Assembly (NCBI GenBank): GCA_949752735.1
Contig: OX457042.1
Location: 61,355,468-61,419,467 of the forward strand
DNA length: 64,000 nt
Reading direction: 5' to 3'
Source of the DNA: Lumbricus terrestris
Lineage: Eukaryota > Annelida > Clitellata > Crassiclitellata > Lumbricidae
Shown: piece after piece, positions 11,050 to 23,177 of the stretch
Layout: the number at the start of each line of letters is the position of its first letter
How positions within the stretch are numbered: the first letter of the stretch is position 1
Made by a program: the position numbers and the translations under genes
Notes under the pieces: generated by a model
Seen by the model: only the letters and a program-made list of their open reading frames with translations
What the model was told of the DNA's origin: nothing
Database searches by the model: none

Positions 11050-11800
11050 ACTAGCTGGGGTACCCGGCGTTGCCCGGGAAGTTTAGGATTCGATCCGCTC
11101 CGGCCACAACCCCACCACACAACACCCCACCACACTGCGACCTCTATACCAGTACGCCACCGGAGAAATTTGGGTTTGACGAAAATTTCCACCCCACCCC
11201 CAACCCCTCCCACCCCACCACCCCCACTCCACCCCACCCTACCTCCCACTCCATCCCCCTCCACCCAACCCCTCCACCCCACCTCAACCCCACTCCCTCA
11301 CTCCACCCCACCCCAACCCCCACCCATCCCCAACCCCACCCCTCGACCCCTACGCCACCCCACCCCACCACCTCCACCTCTCACCTCCATCCCACCCTCC
11401 ACTCCACTTTAGACACCTCTAAAACGGCGAAAATGACGGCTTTTATACGTGGCAAGCGAATGAAAATTGTTAGCGAAAATTAGTGTTTTTGACCCCCCGC
11501 ACCCTGGCCCCCCTGGTGGTGGAGATTTGCCAACCACTGATCCGGGGGGTTCTGATGGACCTCTATCTAGGAAAAAAGTTCAAATCAAGAGCTGCGTTTT
11601 TTGAAAAAAATTGGGGGTTTCGCCCCCCACCCTGGCCCCCATGGTGGTAAAGAATCACCAACCCCTCGCCTTTGCGTCTCGTGCCGAGACCTACGCAGTA
11701 GTGAAGGTTTGGAGTGAAAAGCTCAAAAACTGTGAGCGTGCATTCTGGACAAAGTCACATACAAACATAGTCACATCCTTCCTTATAGATATTATAGGTA
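11050..11800 (+). repeat. ACTAGCTGGGGTACCCGG-type repeat, third copy
   Basis: Starts ACTAGCTGGGGTACCCGGCG, then has a C/A-rich tract (11100-11405, compositional CCCCA-type), then shares with the copy at 2302 the blocks ACACCTCTAAAACGG, CGGCTTTTATACG and a 'GGCCCC(C/A)(C/T)(T/A)GGTGGT' stretch. It sits just upstream of a candidate exon at 11848. Confidence 0.6.
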
Positions 11801-11847
11801 ACATTCTTTCAGCGTTAATTTCGCAATAATTATTGTTTGTATTTCAG

Positions 11848-12081
11848 ATTTACGATTCTCCATTGGAGGTGTTGGATATCATCTTACAAAAGTCATTTCT
11901 TCATTGGATATTGAGATCAACAACAGAGCAGAGAGATGAAGAAGTCATTAGGTCTCTCATATCAGTTGACGTTTGCTTTTATCGAAGAATTACCAGAAAA
12001 CGGTTCAAGAGAGAAATGTGTCGCTACTTAACAGGCAAGATTCGTTTCAAGCATCTATATTATAATTCCGAAATTCCATAT
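11848..12081 (+). CDS. Candidate host exon, F-box-like helical segment
   Basis: Preceded by a good acceptor (TTTGTATTTCAG) and open in frame from IYDSPLEVLDIILQKSF onward. The peptide continues with an RSLISVDVCFYRRITRKRF block. 'SPLEVLDIIL ... VC..W/Y..ITRKRF' resembles the start and end of an F-box-like fold, but this rests on the pattern alone. The donor (TAT/GTTTGT) is weak; if used, the exon ends in phase 0, which fits the phase-0 start of the CARD exon at 13774. It is flanked on both sides by copies of the ACTAGCTG-type repeat. Confidence 0.4.
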
Positions 12082-12229
12082 GTTTGTTTGTTTGTTTGTA
12101 GGCTACGCTTTTTGACTCTCCCCTGCAGAATAGGCTCGGAAATGAAGCAGCGTCGGTTTATAAAAATTCTTGCAATCGATTCTTACCCAAATTATAAGGT
12201 CATCGCAACTATTTTCAGGTTTTAACTCA

Positions 12230-12781
12230 CTTTAGAACAAGAATTATTAGCGTTTTAAGACAGATTTCATCACTAAATGATAACGCTAGCACTTTGGTGA
12301 AGAGTCTACTCCGCATGACGTCATACCCGCCCAGTAATAATTTCCGTAGCGCCCCGCAGGGACGGGTTACGTTTGGCTTTTTGGGGAAGCGAGGTGGGGT
12401 GGAGGGTTGGCGAAAACCCGAAATTTAGCAGTCAACGATGGGTACCAGAGTGGAGTAGTGTTTGAAACCCTAAATTTCACTTTAGAACTCGAGTTATTAG
12501 CGTTTTAAGACAGAAGCGTTTTAAAACAGATTTCATCGCTCACGGGTTGGTAAACAGTATCGAGCTTTAGTAAAGGAGTCTACAGCCCGAATGACGTCAT
12601 ACAAGCCCAGTAATAATGTCCGTAGCGCCCCGCAGGGGCGGTTTACGTTTTGCTTTTTGGGGAAGCGGGGTGGGGTAGAGGGTTGGCGAAAACCCGAAAT
12701 TTAGCGGTCAACGTTGGGTACCACAGTGGAGTAGTGTTTGAAACCCTAAATTTCCCGGGCAACGCCGGGTTACACATCTAG
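12230..12781 (-). repeat. Inverted copy of the CCCGGG repeat head with a 240-bp tandem duplication
   Basis: Ends TTCCCGGGCAACGCCGGG TTACACATCTAGT, the reverse complement of the head at 11050. Inside, a unit of about 240 bp is present twice (about 12240-12475 and 12478-12745). It contains TAGCGCCCCGCAGGG, GGCGAAAACCCGAAATTTAG and GTGGAGTAGTGTTTGAAACC. Not coding. Confidence 0.65.
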
Positions 12782-13164
12782 TTGCTTATAAAATTCGACG
12801 TCAAGCGATGTCTTGATAGAATAGTCTATGGTGATCTGATAACTTTCAGAATTTGAAAAATCGGTGTCACTGCAATACATTCGTTGATATCTAGACACAC
12901 ACAACTACGCCTTCTCAATGCCTAAGAGCCGCCTTCATTAGCCTAAGTTTTGTCAAAGCAGTATTCTCAAACCATTTGTTACTAAGCGCTGAACACAAAA
13001 GTATTACAGCTAGTGTGCCATCACACCCACTGACAACCCAAACATCATGTCACTATCGATATTGAACAATTTACAGTATGGTCAGTGTCCATGAAGCATA
13101 AAAATCTGATGTAGCCTGCAAGCATGGCTTTATAATAAATATGGGTCATATAGATTACTCTACC

Positions 13165-13352
13165 CAGGGCTGTACTCAGAACTTTTGAGGGGAGTACACG
13201 CTGCCGCCGAAAAATCACTTGGTCTTACTGAGGTGGGTATACGCTGTATATACCGCGTGTACACTCGTTTTTTGAGGTGAGTATACGCTGTCAATTTTCC
13301 CCGGAGGCGAGTATACGCCGTATACCCGCGTATACCCTTGAGTACAGCCCTG
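13165..13352. mobile_element. hAT-like MITE
   Basis: The ends CAGGGCTGTACTCA and TGAGTACAGCCCTG are inverted, and the interior has repeated GAG(T/C)ATACGC(T/C)G motifs. The flanks (CTCTACC and CCCTACC) resemble each other over 7 bases with one mismatch, consistent with a degraded 8-bp duplication. Confidence 0.65.
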
Positions 13353-13773
13353 CCCTACCCCAAAACAAATCCTCATAAATGTTAGAAATCCAAGAACAGG
13401 GTCATAAAACTCATTTAATGTGAGTGACTTTGTGATTGAGGTTTAGACGCCATTCGAAAAACCTCAAATCCCTCTATCATCAAAACAAAGATAAATCGGA
13501 ACCTCTGCAAATAAGTCCATAGTTCGGAGGCTCTCCTCTCTCAGTCGAAATTTTTTCTATCCTTTGCCACCTGAAAACGGAAATGGTCCAAAATTTGTGA
13601 ACTTCATTCACTCGCGACATAGCGACTTCTATAATGACTCATTGGCTCCATTGCTTTACTAATCCGTGAAATAAAAATTTAGGCACCGATTTTTCTCATT
13701 CTCCTAGGAAATGATTTTGCGCTAAAGACATGAAGAAATAATAAAGCAGATCTACCTTATTATTAAAATGTAG

Positions 13774-14086
13774 TGCGTGATATTATTGATATTTGAAGAT
13801 TTTTATGAAAGAAACAAGAAACATTCAGCAATTTGTAGAAGCAACAAAGATTTTCTTTTGAAAAATATTCAACCGAATGACGAATTCATCGATTCACTGT
13901 TTTCTCTCAACTGCATAACACACGCACAACGTCAATTCATTCAACGACATCATTCAAATCGAGATAAGAACGCAGAACTTCTTAAGGTTGTAAGATCCTT
14001 CGACGACAAAAGGTTTTCAGATTTCTCCAGATGTCTTCGACAAACGAATCAAACGAATGTGGCAAAGGTCATCGAAAACGGAGGAG
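13774..14086 (+). CDS. CARD-domain exon of a host death-fold gene
   Basis: The open frame encodes about 104 residues with a helical pattern typical of caspase recruitment domains. It starts with ERNKKHSAICRSNKDFLLKN, then IQPNDEFIDSLFSLNCIT (helices 2-3), a RDKNAELLKVV segment, and FSDFSRCLRQTNQTNVAKVI as the last two helices. CARDs mediate homotypic assembly of caspase and innate-immune complexes in the cytoplasm. Splice support: acceptor ATGTAG at 13771-13773 (weak pyrimidine tract) and donor GGAG/GTTCAT, leaving one base. That phase fits exactly the acceptor of the exon at 15652 (G + TC = Val). The exon was inferred from pattern; the domain assignment is firm and the acceptor less so. Confidence 0.7.
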
Positions 14087-14109
14087 GTTCATATTTGAGA
14101 TTTATTTAA

Positions 14110-14225
14110 TGTAGAGTCTCATCATCATCATCATTATCAGCATCATCATCATAAACATCATCATCACCATCATCATCATCATCGTCGTCGTCATCATCAT
14201 CATCATCATAGCCATCATAGACATA
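14110..14225. repeat. (ATC)n microsatellite
   Basis: Long CAT/ATC trinucleotide repeat with CGT interruptions, in the intron after the CARD exon. Confidence 0.95.
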
Positions 14226-14689
14226 GACATATTTTTTATTGTTCCCAACAATACAATTGTACATGTATGCTTAACAAAGTATAGACATAATCCGCAATAA
14301 GAAAATACTCAAAGTGAATACGTAGTTTAGGAGTGAGGGAGCAAATAGGCACACCAAAAGGGACAAATCCCGCTAAGTAGGGGCCTAATTAACAAAGTGA
14401 AGTGTGAAAGTAAAAGCTGAAGTGAGAATTGGAATGCAAAGATATTACTTAACTAGGGAAACAAAAAACAAATTATCAAAAACCAGTGTAGTACATATTA
14501 CAGAAAAAAATTCAGAGAAAGAACAAAATAAAAGCAAAATCAAACAATCATCATCATCACCATCGTCAACAACAACAACCTCTACAGTCTACATCAAGCT
14601 AGACTGTGCAAACACATATAACCAAAGAAAGTCGGCAGTTCTGCGTAAATCTCAAAGTAAATAATTATGTACAAGCAATGCTGCCGTTC

Positions 14690-15375
14690 ATGTTCAGTGC
14701 GCGATCTCGGCGTTCTGCTGGAGTCTGATCTGTCCATAATGCGTCGTGTCGCGTACACCGTTGGCTGTTGCTTCCGGCAACTCCGTCTCGTCAGGAGCTT
14801 CATCAAGTCCTTGTCCTTTGAGGTTGCGAGATTGGCCGTTGCCGCTTTCGCCACTGCCAAAGTTGACCGCTATAACAGCTTGCTTGAAGGTGCCTCTTGG
14901 ATGGCCTCCAATCGGTGCTCAACGCTTCTGTGCGGCTTGTCTGCAATAGGATAAAGTGCGAACACGTCACTCCGCTCCTCCGTGACGTCCTCCACTGGCT
15001 TCCTGTTCCATCACGAATCGAGTTCAAGCTCTGTCTGCTCGCCTTCAAATCACTTCACGGAGCTGCGCCCGAGTACCTGTGCGATTGCTGCACAGAGACT
15101 CATTCCTCCGCGGCCAGGCTTCGACTCTGATCATCTGAGAGGACCGATTTGCGTGTGCGGAGGATGAGAACGCGCTTCGGCTATCGTGCTTTCTAGGTCG
15201 CTGGTCCTCGATGCTGAAACAGACTTCCTTTCGCTAGTCGAATCCCGGCTCTTTTAAATCCATGCCAAAAAATGCTTATCCCGCGTGCTAGCCGCTTTGT
15301 AAGGCGCCCTTGCAACGGCATCGTTGAGCTATGGCGCCATATAAATTGTCATATATTATAATTATTATAATGATT
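14690..15375 (+). mobile_element. CR1-like LINE 3' fragment
   Basis: Three overlapping frames encode parts of a non-LTR reverse transcriptase C-terminus: VRDLGVLLESDLSI, then a segment with VLNASVRLVCNR, LHWLPVPSRIEFKLCLLAFK and LHGAAPEYL. This is the standard CR1-type order. At least two frameshifts break it. It ends in GCGCCATATAAATTGTCATA followed by an ATT-rich tail. A dead 5'-truncated copy inside a host intron. Confidence 0.85.
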
Positions 15376-15651
15376 GTTATCAGTGGCGCCTCCTTCGATG
15401 CATGTGTGCACTGCTGAGATTTGCAGGAGGGGCGATAAAAAAAATTGGGGCTGCTTTGTCTTGCAGACCCTATTGCGTGTTTTCATCTGTCAATGCAGCG
15501 GCGAGACGGAAGAACATTTTATTCACAATCTGTGCATTTATATTGTAATATAAACTTATCAATTTATTCCTGTCAACCGTAAAAAAACAGCAGGTAACCG
15601 AAGTAATTCAGAATAAACAAATGCTCGATTTTGTGTTTTCTTTTATTTTAG

Positions 15652-16007
15652 TCGTCATAAAAGTGAGAGTGAAAAGTCATGGAAAAGCGACTGCAGAATC
15701 CATGGACACACAGCTGCTTCATCAAAGAATAAACGACATTCGAAGCAAAACGAAACCAAGATCAAAATATGAAGCTGAGAAAGTCTTTAGTCAACTGAAG
15801 GATGAAGATCTGGAAATCATCAATAATCGTCAGCTGAAGACTGTGGTCGTTTGGATTTGGTGTCGTTCACAAGCAGCTCTTGAAACTATTCAGTGGCTGT
15901 ATGAATCGAATCAACTGAAAGATGTATTCTTTGAAAATATTCAACCATCCACTTCAAAGATGATCAAAATCGATGAAAATCAATTCAGGAAAACCTTTGG
16001 CACGTGA
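15652..16007 (+). CDS. TRADD-N-like exon of the CARD gene
   Basis: Begins after a strong acceptor (TTTTATTTTAG) in the phase needed to follow the CARD exon. It encodes a segment with SKYEAEKVFSQLKDEDLEII, VVVWIWCRSQAALETIQWLY and ESNQLKDVFFE. This 'VVW.WC.S..ALE....LYES.QL..V' pattern resembles the N-terminal alpha/beta domain of TRADD-like proteins, which bind TRAF adaptors. The frame runs to a TGA at 16005-16007. A GT at CAC/GTGATC would leave two bases and does not fit the next exon, so either another small exon lies between, or this end is a stop in one isoform. Domain call from pattern only. Confidence 0.6.
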
Positions 16008-16289
16008 TCGTAAAGACGTAAACTCACTCAACATATAGAAATTTAAACATCTGGGTCTAGCCAATATGATGCTGCAGCCTAACTAAAAAATCAAAAGATG
16101 AAGAGAAAAAATTAGCAGGGTGCTGAAGCTTAAGGAATAGGCGGTCTAATATGACATTGTGTAATGAACAGAAATGAAGAAGAGTGACGCAGGGAGTTGC
16201 TACAAAAGTGTGTAGTTGAGAGGGAGAAATTTTATCGACCAAGAGCGATTTCCAGCCGTCGATATATTGTATTGTCTTGTATATTATAT

Positions 16290-16870
16290 TTACATTACTA
16301 GCTATTTATAGGCGCTCTAAGCGCGGCAGCCCAGAGGAAATGCGAAAGACTTTAAGCAGCGAAGGCTGAAGATGACACCCCAATAAGATCCTACTACGGA
16401 GAGTGGGAGGAAGGTCATTCTACAATCCACATAGAAGGGCATACAATGGCAAAGGAACGGTGTTAGGCCATGGTAGTTTTTGGAGATCAAGTCGATCAGC
16501 AGACCGGAGAGGTCGGGAAGAGACTGGTGGTCAACGTTAGCTCTCTTAAGAGTAGGAAAACGATAGCCCGTTTTTGAGATGCTGGGAGGTGACCTTCGGA
16601 AAGGGACCTATTAAATATGTAAACTAAAAATGGAGCATAATCATCTAAAATATTAACAATAGCATGCAGAGGAAACGGATCCAGTTCAAATGACTTCTGG
16701 TTCGAAGACGGACTTCATCCACGAGGATGGAACGAAAGCCGTCAAACTTGAATTCTGTGCAAGAAAATTGAAACAGAGGATCGTCGGCAGATGATGCACG
16801 AAGACTCACAATCTTCTCGGTCATCATGTTAAGGAACTCATTGGCAGAGAAGGTAGGATCGGCAGACGAG
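16290..16870 (-). mobile_element. Probable decayed LINE remnant
   Basis: Opens with CTATTTATAGGCGCTCTAAG, the reverse complement of the LINE tail type seen elsewhere in the window (TTTATATAGCGC). No intact frame; minus-strand frames are short. Weakly supported by the tail alone. Confidence 0.35.
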
Positions 16871-17426
16871 CGTAGACTTGACCCAGGAGACCCTTGATGG
16901 AAGTCCAGAAGCGTTACTACATGAGGTGGAATTGGAAGACAATTTGACAGGCTGGAAAAGACACAGAGTCAAAACAAGGCAGATGGAAACAAAGTAAAAA
17001 GGAATAACATTATTATCACTAGTAAAACGGAAATCAAGTAATTGCTTTGTTGCAGGGAACACTAAGAATATGTAAAATATGTAAAATAGTTTGGACATAG
17101 GTTAAAGCACCTTGTCCAGACAGTGTCGCTATGCAAATGGTTCGGGCAATTTTGATCCTGCGACAATCTGACATCATGGTACATAACAGAACGCTACATG
17201 TACAGCAGCTCGTCACGCAATGTTTGATCAATCATTATTTGCAGATACAATTTAAATGTAATTATAAAAACATCGAAATACATGAATAAATAAATAAATA
17301 ACTCAGTTTTTCAAAAGTAATTTATATTTGCAGTCAATTACGATAAAAAATAAGTATCAATAAATGAAAATTATATCAACATTATTCATTTTTTTTGATG
17401 CAATGATTACTGTGTTTCTATTTTAG

Positions 17427-18343
17427 TCGTGTGTCCAATTTCCATCAACTTTACTCAGTGCATTGAGATGCCAGGAGACGATAGAGCGGATGGAGTGACT
17501 AAACTGCGGAATAAAATCTATGTCATCTGTCGGTTAAATAATTATTCCTCAAAAGTAATTCGCGTCTTTGAAGACGGAAATCCATGTTGTTTTCTGAATG
17601 AAATCAAAATAAAAGAGATGCAACATCCTGTTGATATCGTATCCAATGAGAAGGAAAATTGTCTCTACGTCCATGACTACAGAGAGAAATTCGTCTGGAA
17701 GATAACAATAGAAACGGATGACAATCACAAACTCATCAAATGGCTTTCAACTGATTATAAACCAAGGGACAATGGATACATGCCGAAGCGTACTTTGTCA
17801 GTTACCAATGGCGGTCAGTTGTTGGTGGTCAATGAGTTATCACCCTCCTTGATGATCTACGGATCTGACGCAAAACTTATTCGATCGATTCAGTTACCAA
17901 AAGAAATTGAACGTTTAACTCATGCAGTGGAAACATCCATCGGGAATTTTATGCTCGTGTACAACTGGGGCGAAGTCATATCGGACAAATTGTCTGGATT
18001 AATTTATGTGGATCGGTTTTATAGAATCTGTGAATTGAGCAAAGATGGAGAGACGTTCATCCGTCGTTTTATTCCATCAAATGAAAGACAACGACTTTCT
18101 GATCCTCGTCATCTCTCACTCGATTCAGACGATCGAGTGTTTGTGGCTGACACACTTAATAGTAGAGTGATTCTCTTGGATTCCGACCTCAAATGGAATC
18201 GAATTCTTCTTCCAGACACAAAAAGAAAAAAAAATAGGAGGGTCCTTTACCCGGACTGTTTATGCTACGACTCACAAAAGAACCAACTGATCGTCGTGGA
18301 TAATGGTTCCAGACATATTACGCTGTTTACACTTTTGAGTTGA
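17427..18343 (+). CDS. Terminal exon: NHL-type beta-propeller
   Basis: A long exon after the acceptor TTTCTATTTTAG, open for about 305 codons to TGA. The protein repeats propeller-like blocks: HPVDIVSNEKENCLYVHDY, PSLMIYGSDAKLIRSIQLP, DPRHLSLDSDDRVFVADTLN followed by SRVILLDSDL, and YPDCLCYDSQKNQLIVVDNG. The 'P..L..D....ifVaD..N.Ri..fd' form is the NHL signature and suggests a six-bladed propeller, used as a binding platform (for example in TRIM-NHL proteins). Its acceptor phase needs one upstream base, as for the 15652 exon. With the CARD and TRADD-N-like exons upstream on the same strand, I infer one gene. There is no start ATG within the exon near its 5' end, which supports its being an internal or 3' exon. 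Confidence 0.75.
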
Positions 18344-18344
18344 A

Positions 18345-18350
18345 ATAAAA
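18345..18350 (+). terminator. Poly(A) signal AATAAA
   Basis: AATAAA follows the TGA of the propeller exon by one base, consistent with this being the last exon of the CARD/NHL gene. Confidence 0.6.
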
Positions 18351-18399
18351 TTAAAGTCTACTTCAACAGAATCTGGCAAACAAATAGGCCTATAATTTG

Positions 18400-20940
18400 T
18401 CTAAACATAAAATATTGAAGTACTAGTTGGTAATAAAAATTCAACAAGTTACTTTAAAGTAATAATTATGAATACAATTTAATCACTTATAACAGATATA
18501 AAAGTGTAACATGGAACAGTTGGACTTTCATTTTCTAGGTCTCAAACCTCCGTTTTCATAAATCACAGGTACCCGCGTACCTCGTGCATGAAAGATGAAA
18601 TTTGCCGCCAATTATAATATTGACGGCAAATTTCTTGGAGCTTAATAGAAACGCGCCAGTCCGAAGGTGCATGATGAAAGCATTGACGTAAAAATTTAGA
18701 TGATGAGCAATTTAGTGCTTACGGCAAATTGGTCTGTGCTTCTTAAAGAATTAATGCCCTTATTATTAGATAGACAACGCCACACACAACTGATCACGTT
18801 AATTTTAATCTACATCGGTGAATTTATGAGATTTCAAAATCTCGCCGTGGCGACCGCGAGACAATTTAAAAGTCGCCCCAAAAGCGCGAGGTCGCGAGGA
18901 CGAAATTTTCAGTCGCGAGCACTTTCAAAAGTCGCCCAATTCGCACTTTTCGCGACGACCTGGCAACCCTGTATTCCAGTCGGAAACCAACGAGGAAGTC
19001 ATAGAAGACACAGAGGCAGTCAGTCATGCAAATGAGCTTAATGAATATTCAGAAGCTGTCCTAATTATGCATGAATATTGTGATACTCGTCACTTCAACT
19101 TCAACTTCAACTTGTTTATTGATCCCAAAAATTTCAAACAGAAATTATGCATTCATAATAGTACACAAAGTGATTAATTATTGCAGTTAGCAATTGCGAA
19201 TAGTTATAGCTTAGTGTACAATCATTACTGTGAAATGTAGGGAGCAATAGGCTACCTGAAGGGAGTGATCGCGCTTTTGGGGCCTATTTACCAAAGAAAA
19301 AAATCTTCAGTATAATATGATAAATGATAATAGATCAGGAAACAGATGGAAATGACGGTATTTTTGGAATCAATTAAACAGTAGCAGTGGGATGCCTTCC
19401 CTCTGGTCAACTTAGAAAAAGAATGGAAACCCCACAGATTAAATGGGTTGTTCATTTCATATTTTTTAATGTGTGTGCACGGATTTGGGATTTAAATCGA
19501 GCGAGACTTCTTGATGCGCGAATATTTTCCGGTATGTTATTCCATAAAAGAGGACCTTGATAGGCTACTTAACAGAAAACTTTCTAGTGTTCGTTTTTGC
19601 AAAGACACTTATGTAGCCTAGATTCTATTATTTCTAATGCCTTTGGTATTCAAGTTTGGTCTAAAGTAGGATGAGAATGCAAGTGGAGGAAGGTTTTTGT
19701 CATAGGCCTACTTATACATAAATGTACTAGTCTGGATGAATTTAATTTGGGATATTTTTAGCACATTCAACTGATGAAACTGATGATATTATAATTAGGG
19801 GCTAGTGTGAGCATTAAAGGGAGATTTAGTAATAATTCTTATGGCTTTTTCTGCAGTCTATTTAGATTAGTTAGATGATTGTCATATGTAGATGTCCAGA
19901 TGAGATTGCAATAGCCAATGCACTTAAAATCGCATTGGGACATTTGGCAGATGATCAAGCAATAATAAGAACGGAAATTATTGCTGGTATCTTCGATAGC
20001 AGCTGTGCACGTAGCCTATATATGCCTTCCCTTACCTTCGCAATGGCTCTGTTGAGTTATATGTGAATACCTGCGAGGCTTGTATTCCACTCAAGTAATA
20101 GGCCTACACCTGGAAGGAACCACGTATCAAGGACTTAAAGGGCAACGACCGGATGACAAGTCGCTTGTGTAAGAGTGGTTTCAATTCGAATTTCGATCCA
20201 TTGGCCTATCATCAGAATGTATCAACAGATGGTAATAGTATCCACGCGTATACCACAGCTGATGATGCAAGAGCTCTACACACTGTCATTGCTCATAGCT
20301 GACGTTTTGTTTTCTTGTCAGCTGCTGTCGTGTCAAACAATGATAATAGAGTGAACGAATAGAAACAGATCCGATGAAGCGATCATTTTTACATGAAATG
20401 ACTGACGAGTTCAACGATTCGTTGGTGACGTGTTCTAATGTATGTACAATTGTACATGGACATTTATATACCGCCTTACAATAACCTCACGAAGGCGATT
20501 AACGTATAGAGCCTGCCTGCCAGTGAGTTCAAAGCAAGTTCGACTTAAGTGACATTGAGTATGCTCCAAAAGATACGTGCAGTGCAGTATAACGAATTGT
20601 CATTGGAAGACATCCAGCATGAAGGTTCAATTCAGTGGACCCGCATCGATGCACGAGAGCACAGCGCTATCAAGTCTCCACTAGTCGCAGAGCGCAGGGA
20701 TTGACGTCATGGTCGGCTGGAGAAGCGTTGTATAAATGGTTAGATACACGTCAATAATGATGAGAATTTCATATGGTTGGAAGGAACTAAAATCTAAGAC
20801 AAGGAAGACTGGCCTATGTACGTGAGTTTATGTCGAAATTTGCTGCGTTGTTTCTTTTTATAAGGTTTCATAAGAAGCGTCGAAAAAGTTTGATTCATTC
20901 CAAAGTTTGACAGGTGCATTGACATTATGTGTTTTAAGCA
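18400..20940. other. Intergenic, no supported gene
   Basis: Holds a short inverted repeat AAATTTGCCG/CGGCAAATTT (about 18599-18634), a sequence ending in GACCTGGCAACCCTG typical of a degraded DNA-transposon end (about 18850-18970), and LINE-like tails (TTTATTGATCCC near 19110; ATTTATATACCGCC near 20463). No coding domain. Confidence 0.45.
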
Positions 20941-21346
20941 AAACTTACAGATTCAGTGATTAATAGTAGGAACCCTTAAACTTCCGGCTACCAAGTTTTT
21001 TGTGACATGGACTACCAGGGGGCGGTGGTTACGTCCTCCGACTTTTGTGTTTTGGTTTTAGATATCATAACTTGCAATACATCAATGGATTCAACTAAGC
21101 CATATCCGTTTTGAAAAAAATAGCAGCCTATATTTAAGTTTTGAAATAATAAGGCGCCGTTTCGCCGGGATATTCACAAATCATTTTTCGCTAACACGTG
21201 CATAAAAACGATCATTTTGGGTGTTTTTATAAGTATCTACCATGAATATATTCTCGTCGCAAAACCATTTTTTATCAACAGCCGTGCGCGCTGCCACGCG
21301 CTGCTTTAGACGCAAAGAAACGGCTGGCTGCACGTCAGCTGTTTCG

Positions 21347-21604
21347 CTAGTCGTTTCTTTGCGTCAGTGTTGGAGTGCTGTTGGACATCACGTCGACAAA
21401 TAACTTTAGATCATCTTTTAGAATATGTTGTACGGTGTTTCTAGGACTACCTGTGTCGGGCTGAATGACCTGGGGAGATTTGCCTGTAGAGCTTATCCGG
21501 GTCGTTGTCTTGACGTCCAATGTACTCGGACACAAACGCAATGTTAGCGGATATGCGCGCCGTAATTCCCATGGTTTACGATTAGAAAGTCCTGTTTTTA
21601 TCAA
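21347..21604 (-). pseudogene. Decayed mariner-type transposase N-terminal fragment
   Basis: The minus-strand frame has TGSPRNTVQHILKDDLKLF, which resembles the second helix-turn-helix of mariner transposases (G.s..t....L...L..k). The rest is too diverged to recognise. The surrounding DNA (about 20950-21960) ends with GGACCACCCTGTATATA, a motif resembling one near 51418, so this is probably a dead Tc1/mariner copy upstream of the channel gene. Confidence 0.4.
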
Positions 21605-22594
21605 TTTTCAGTAGCAGATAATTCAAGGTATTGTTCATTCCTTCCACTGTTAGAAAATTTGTAAATCATTTCAACCGAATTAATATATCCCTTATCAGTT
21701 CGGTAAATTAAGATCAAAACGCGATCATCGTCTGTCAGCGACGCCAGATTTCGTCACAAATGACAACAAAATATGGTAGCTAGCGCTGTTCCGGGCATAT
21801 AATTAAAACCTAAACTTGTACCAGTCTATTTTTTCAGTGCATATACTTGAGTAAAATATCTTTAATTTGACGCATAAAGTATAAATAAATTCCAAAAATT
21901 GACGGAGTTATATGCATTCAAAGTTGGTTCACTTATGCTGGACCACCCTGTATATATACAGTATTATACACCCTAAGTTATTTCCTGCTGACAAGCGTTT
22001 ATGCAGAAACGTCGGTTTGCGTTGTATTTCGGTATCAGACATTTTTACATAATTATTATTTATATAGATGACCACTTCCGGTTATCGAAATACAAATTTG
22101 TAAGCATGAAAATGAATCCCCACATTCGCTCTATAGAATGGCATAGCTCCACAATATCTCATAAACTATTTTACTCCAGTATCTGACCAGTCAGTTCACC
22201 ACTCGGTCCTCTTCAAGTGGTCACTTAGTTGTTCCGTGAGTGGGTTTCTAAACTGTCCAATCTCGGGAGTTTCTTTTTTTAGGGCCCTCTAGTTGGTGCC
22301 GTTTACCTCAGTCCCCAGAGCTTATCTTTTTATCTGTATCTTTTGATCAACTCCGTAAGCTCCTGAAAACCTTTTTTTTAACTGAATACGTAACCCCGGA
22401 TTTGAGTCTAACTACCGTAGGCTATATCTGCAAGTGGAGCTAGACCTATACAAATACGAGATAACCTTCTGATTGCGACCTTAGTCGTAGGGCATAAAAT
22501 TATTATTCTTAGATTTGACTGCAATCTTATCGTTGTTTAACATTTAATGATGTAAGCAAGCATTTTATTGAATTATTATTTTAAACAGTTAAAG

Positions 22595-23177
22595 ATGAGT
22601 CATCCATTCACTCTCGAGTACATGACGGAAGGCAAAACGACGTCAAGTCAGGTCACAGAAGATATTAAAAAGAGAAAAGAAAAGGAGGAAGAGTCAGTAG
22701 GGCATAGAAGTCAGATAAAGTCAAAGCGAAGTACAAGAAATGAGTCGTCGGTCATTGAGGAGGAATGCCAGACCGATGAAGATGAAGAAACTCTTGATGG
22801 CGACATGGAAGAGATAAAGCAGGAGATGAATATAACCATCACGGATGATGAAAGATTGAGTTTCATCAAGATCATGAGAATGGCCATGAGACGCAGGATG
22901 AAGATATTTGCAGAAGAAGTATCTATCGTGGGTCTGTCTTATTTGGTCAAACCATCAACCCATAAAATTGGTTCCATTATCCGGAAAGTTGTGTGGACAA
23001 TGCTTCTACTGTTCGGAGCAGGTTTCATGGTTTTCCAGATTTACAGCAAAATATCTTACTACCGGACATATCCAACCGTCGTTGACTATCGAGTGGCTTA
23101 CAACCGATCTCTTCGCTTTCCCACGGTTTCCATCTGTTCCGAAGCTTTTGTGAGCACGAAGGCTGTCCTTGCTTTTG
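22595..23177 (+). CDS. DEG/ENaC/ASIC channel, exon with cytoplasmic N-terminus and TM1
   Basis: Starts at ATG 22595, six bases after an acceptor (TTTTAAACAG), so a 5' non-coding exon lies upstream. The first ~100 residues are charged and probably cytoplasmic. Then comes the DEG/ENaC signature: IVGLSYLVKPSTHKIGSIIR (the His-Gly-like gating region before TM1), a hydrophobic TM1 (VVWTMLLLFGAGFMVFQIYS), and the extracellular start with YRTYPTVVDYRVAYNRSLRF and FPTVSICSEAF. These channels are trimeric, amiloride-sensitive sodium channels of the plasma membrane. Donor TTTTG/GTAAGT leaves one base, which fits the exon at 41166 exactly. The Polinton occupies the intron between them. Confidence 0.85.
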
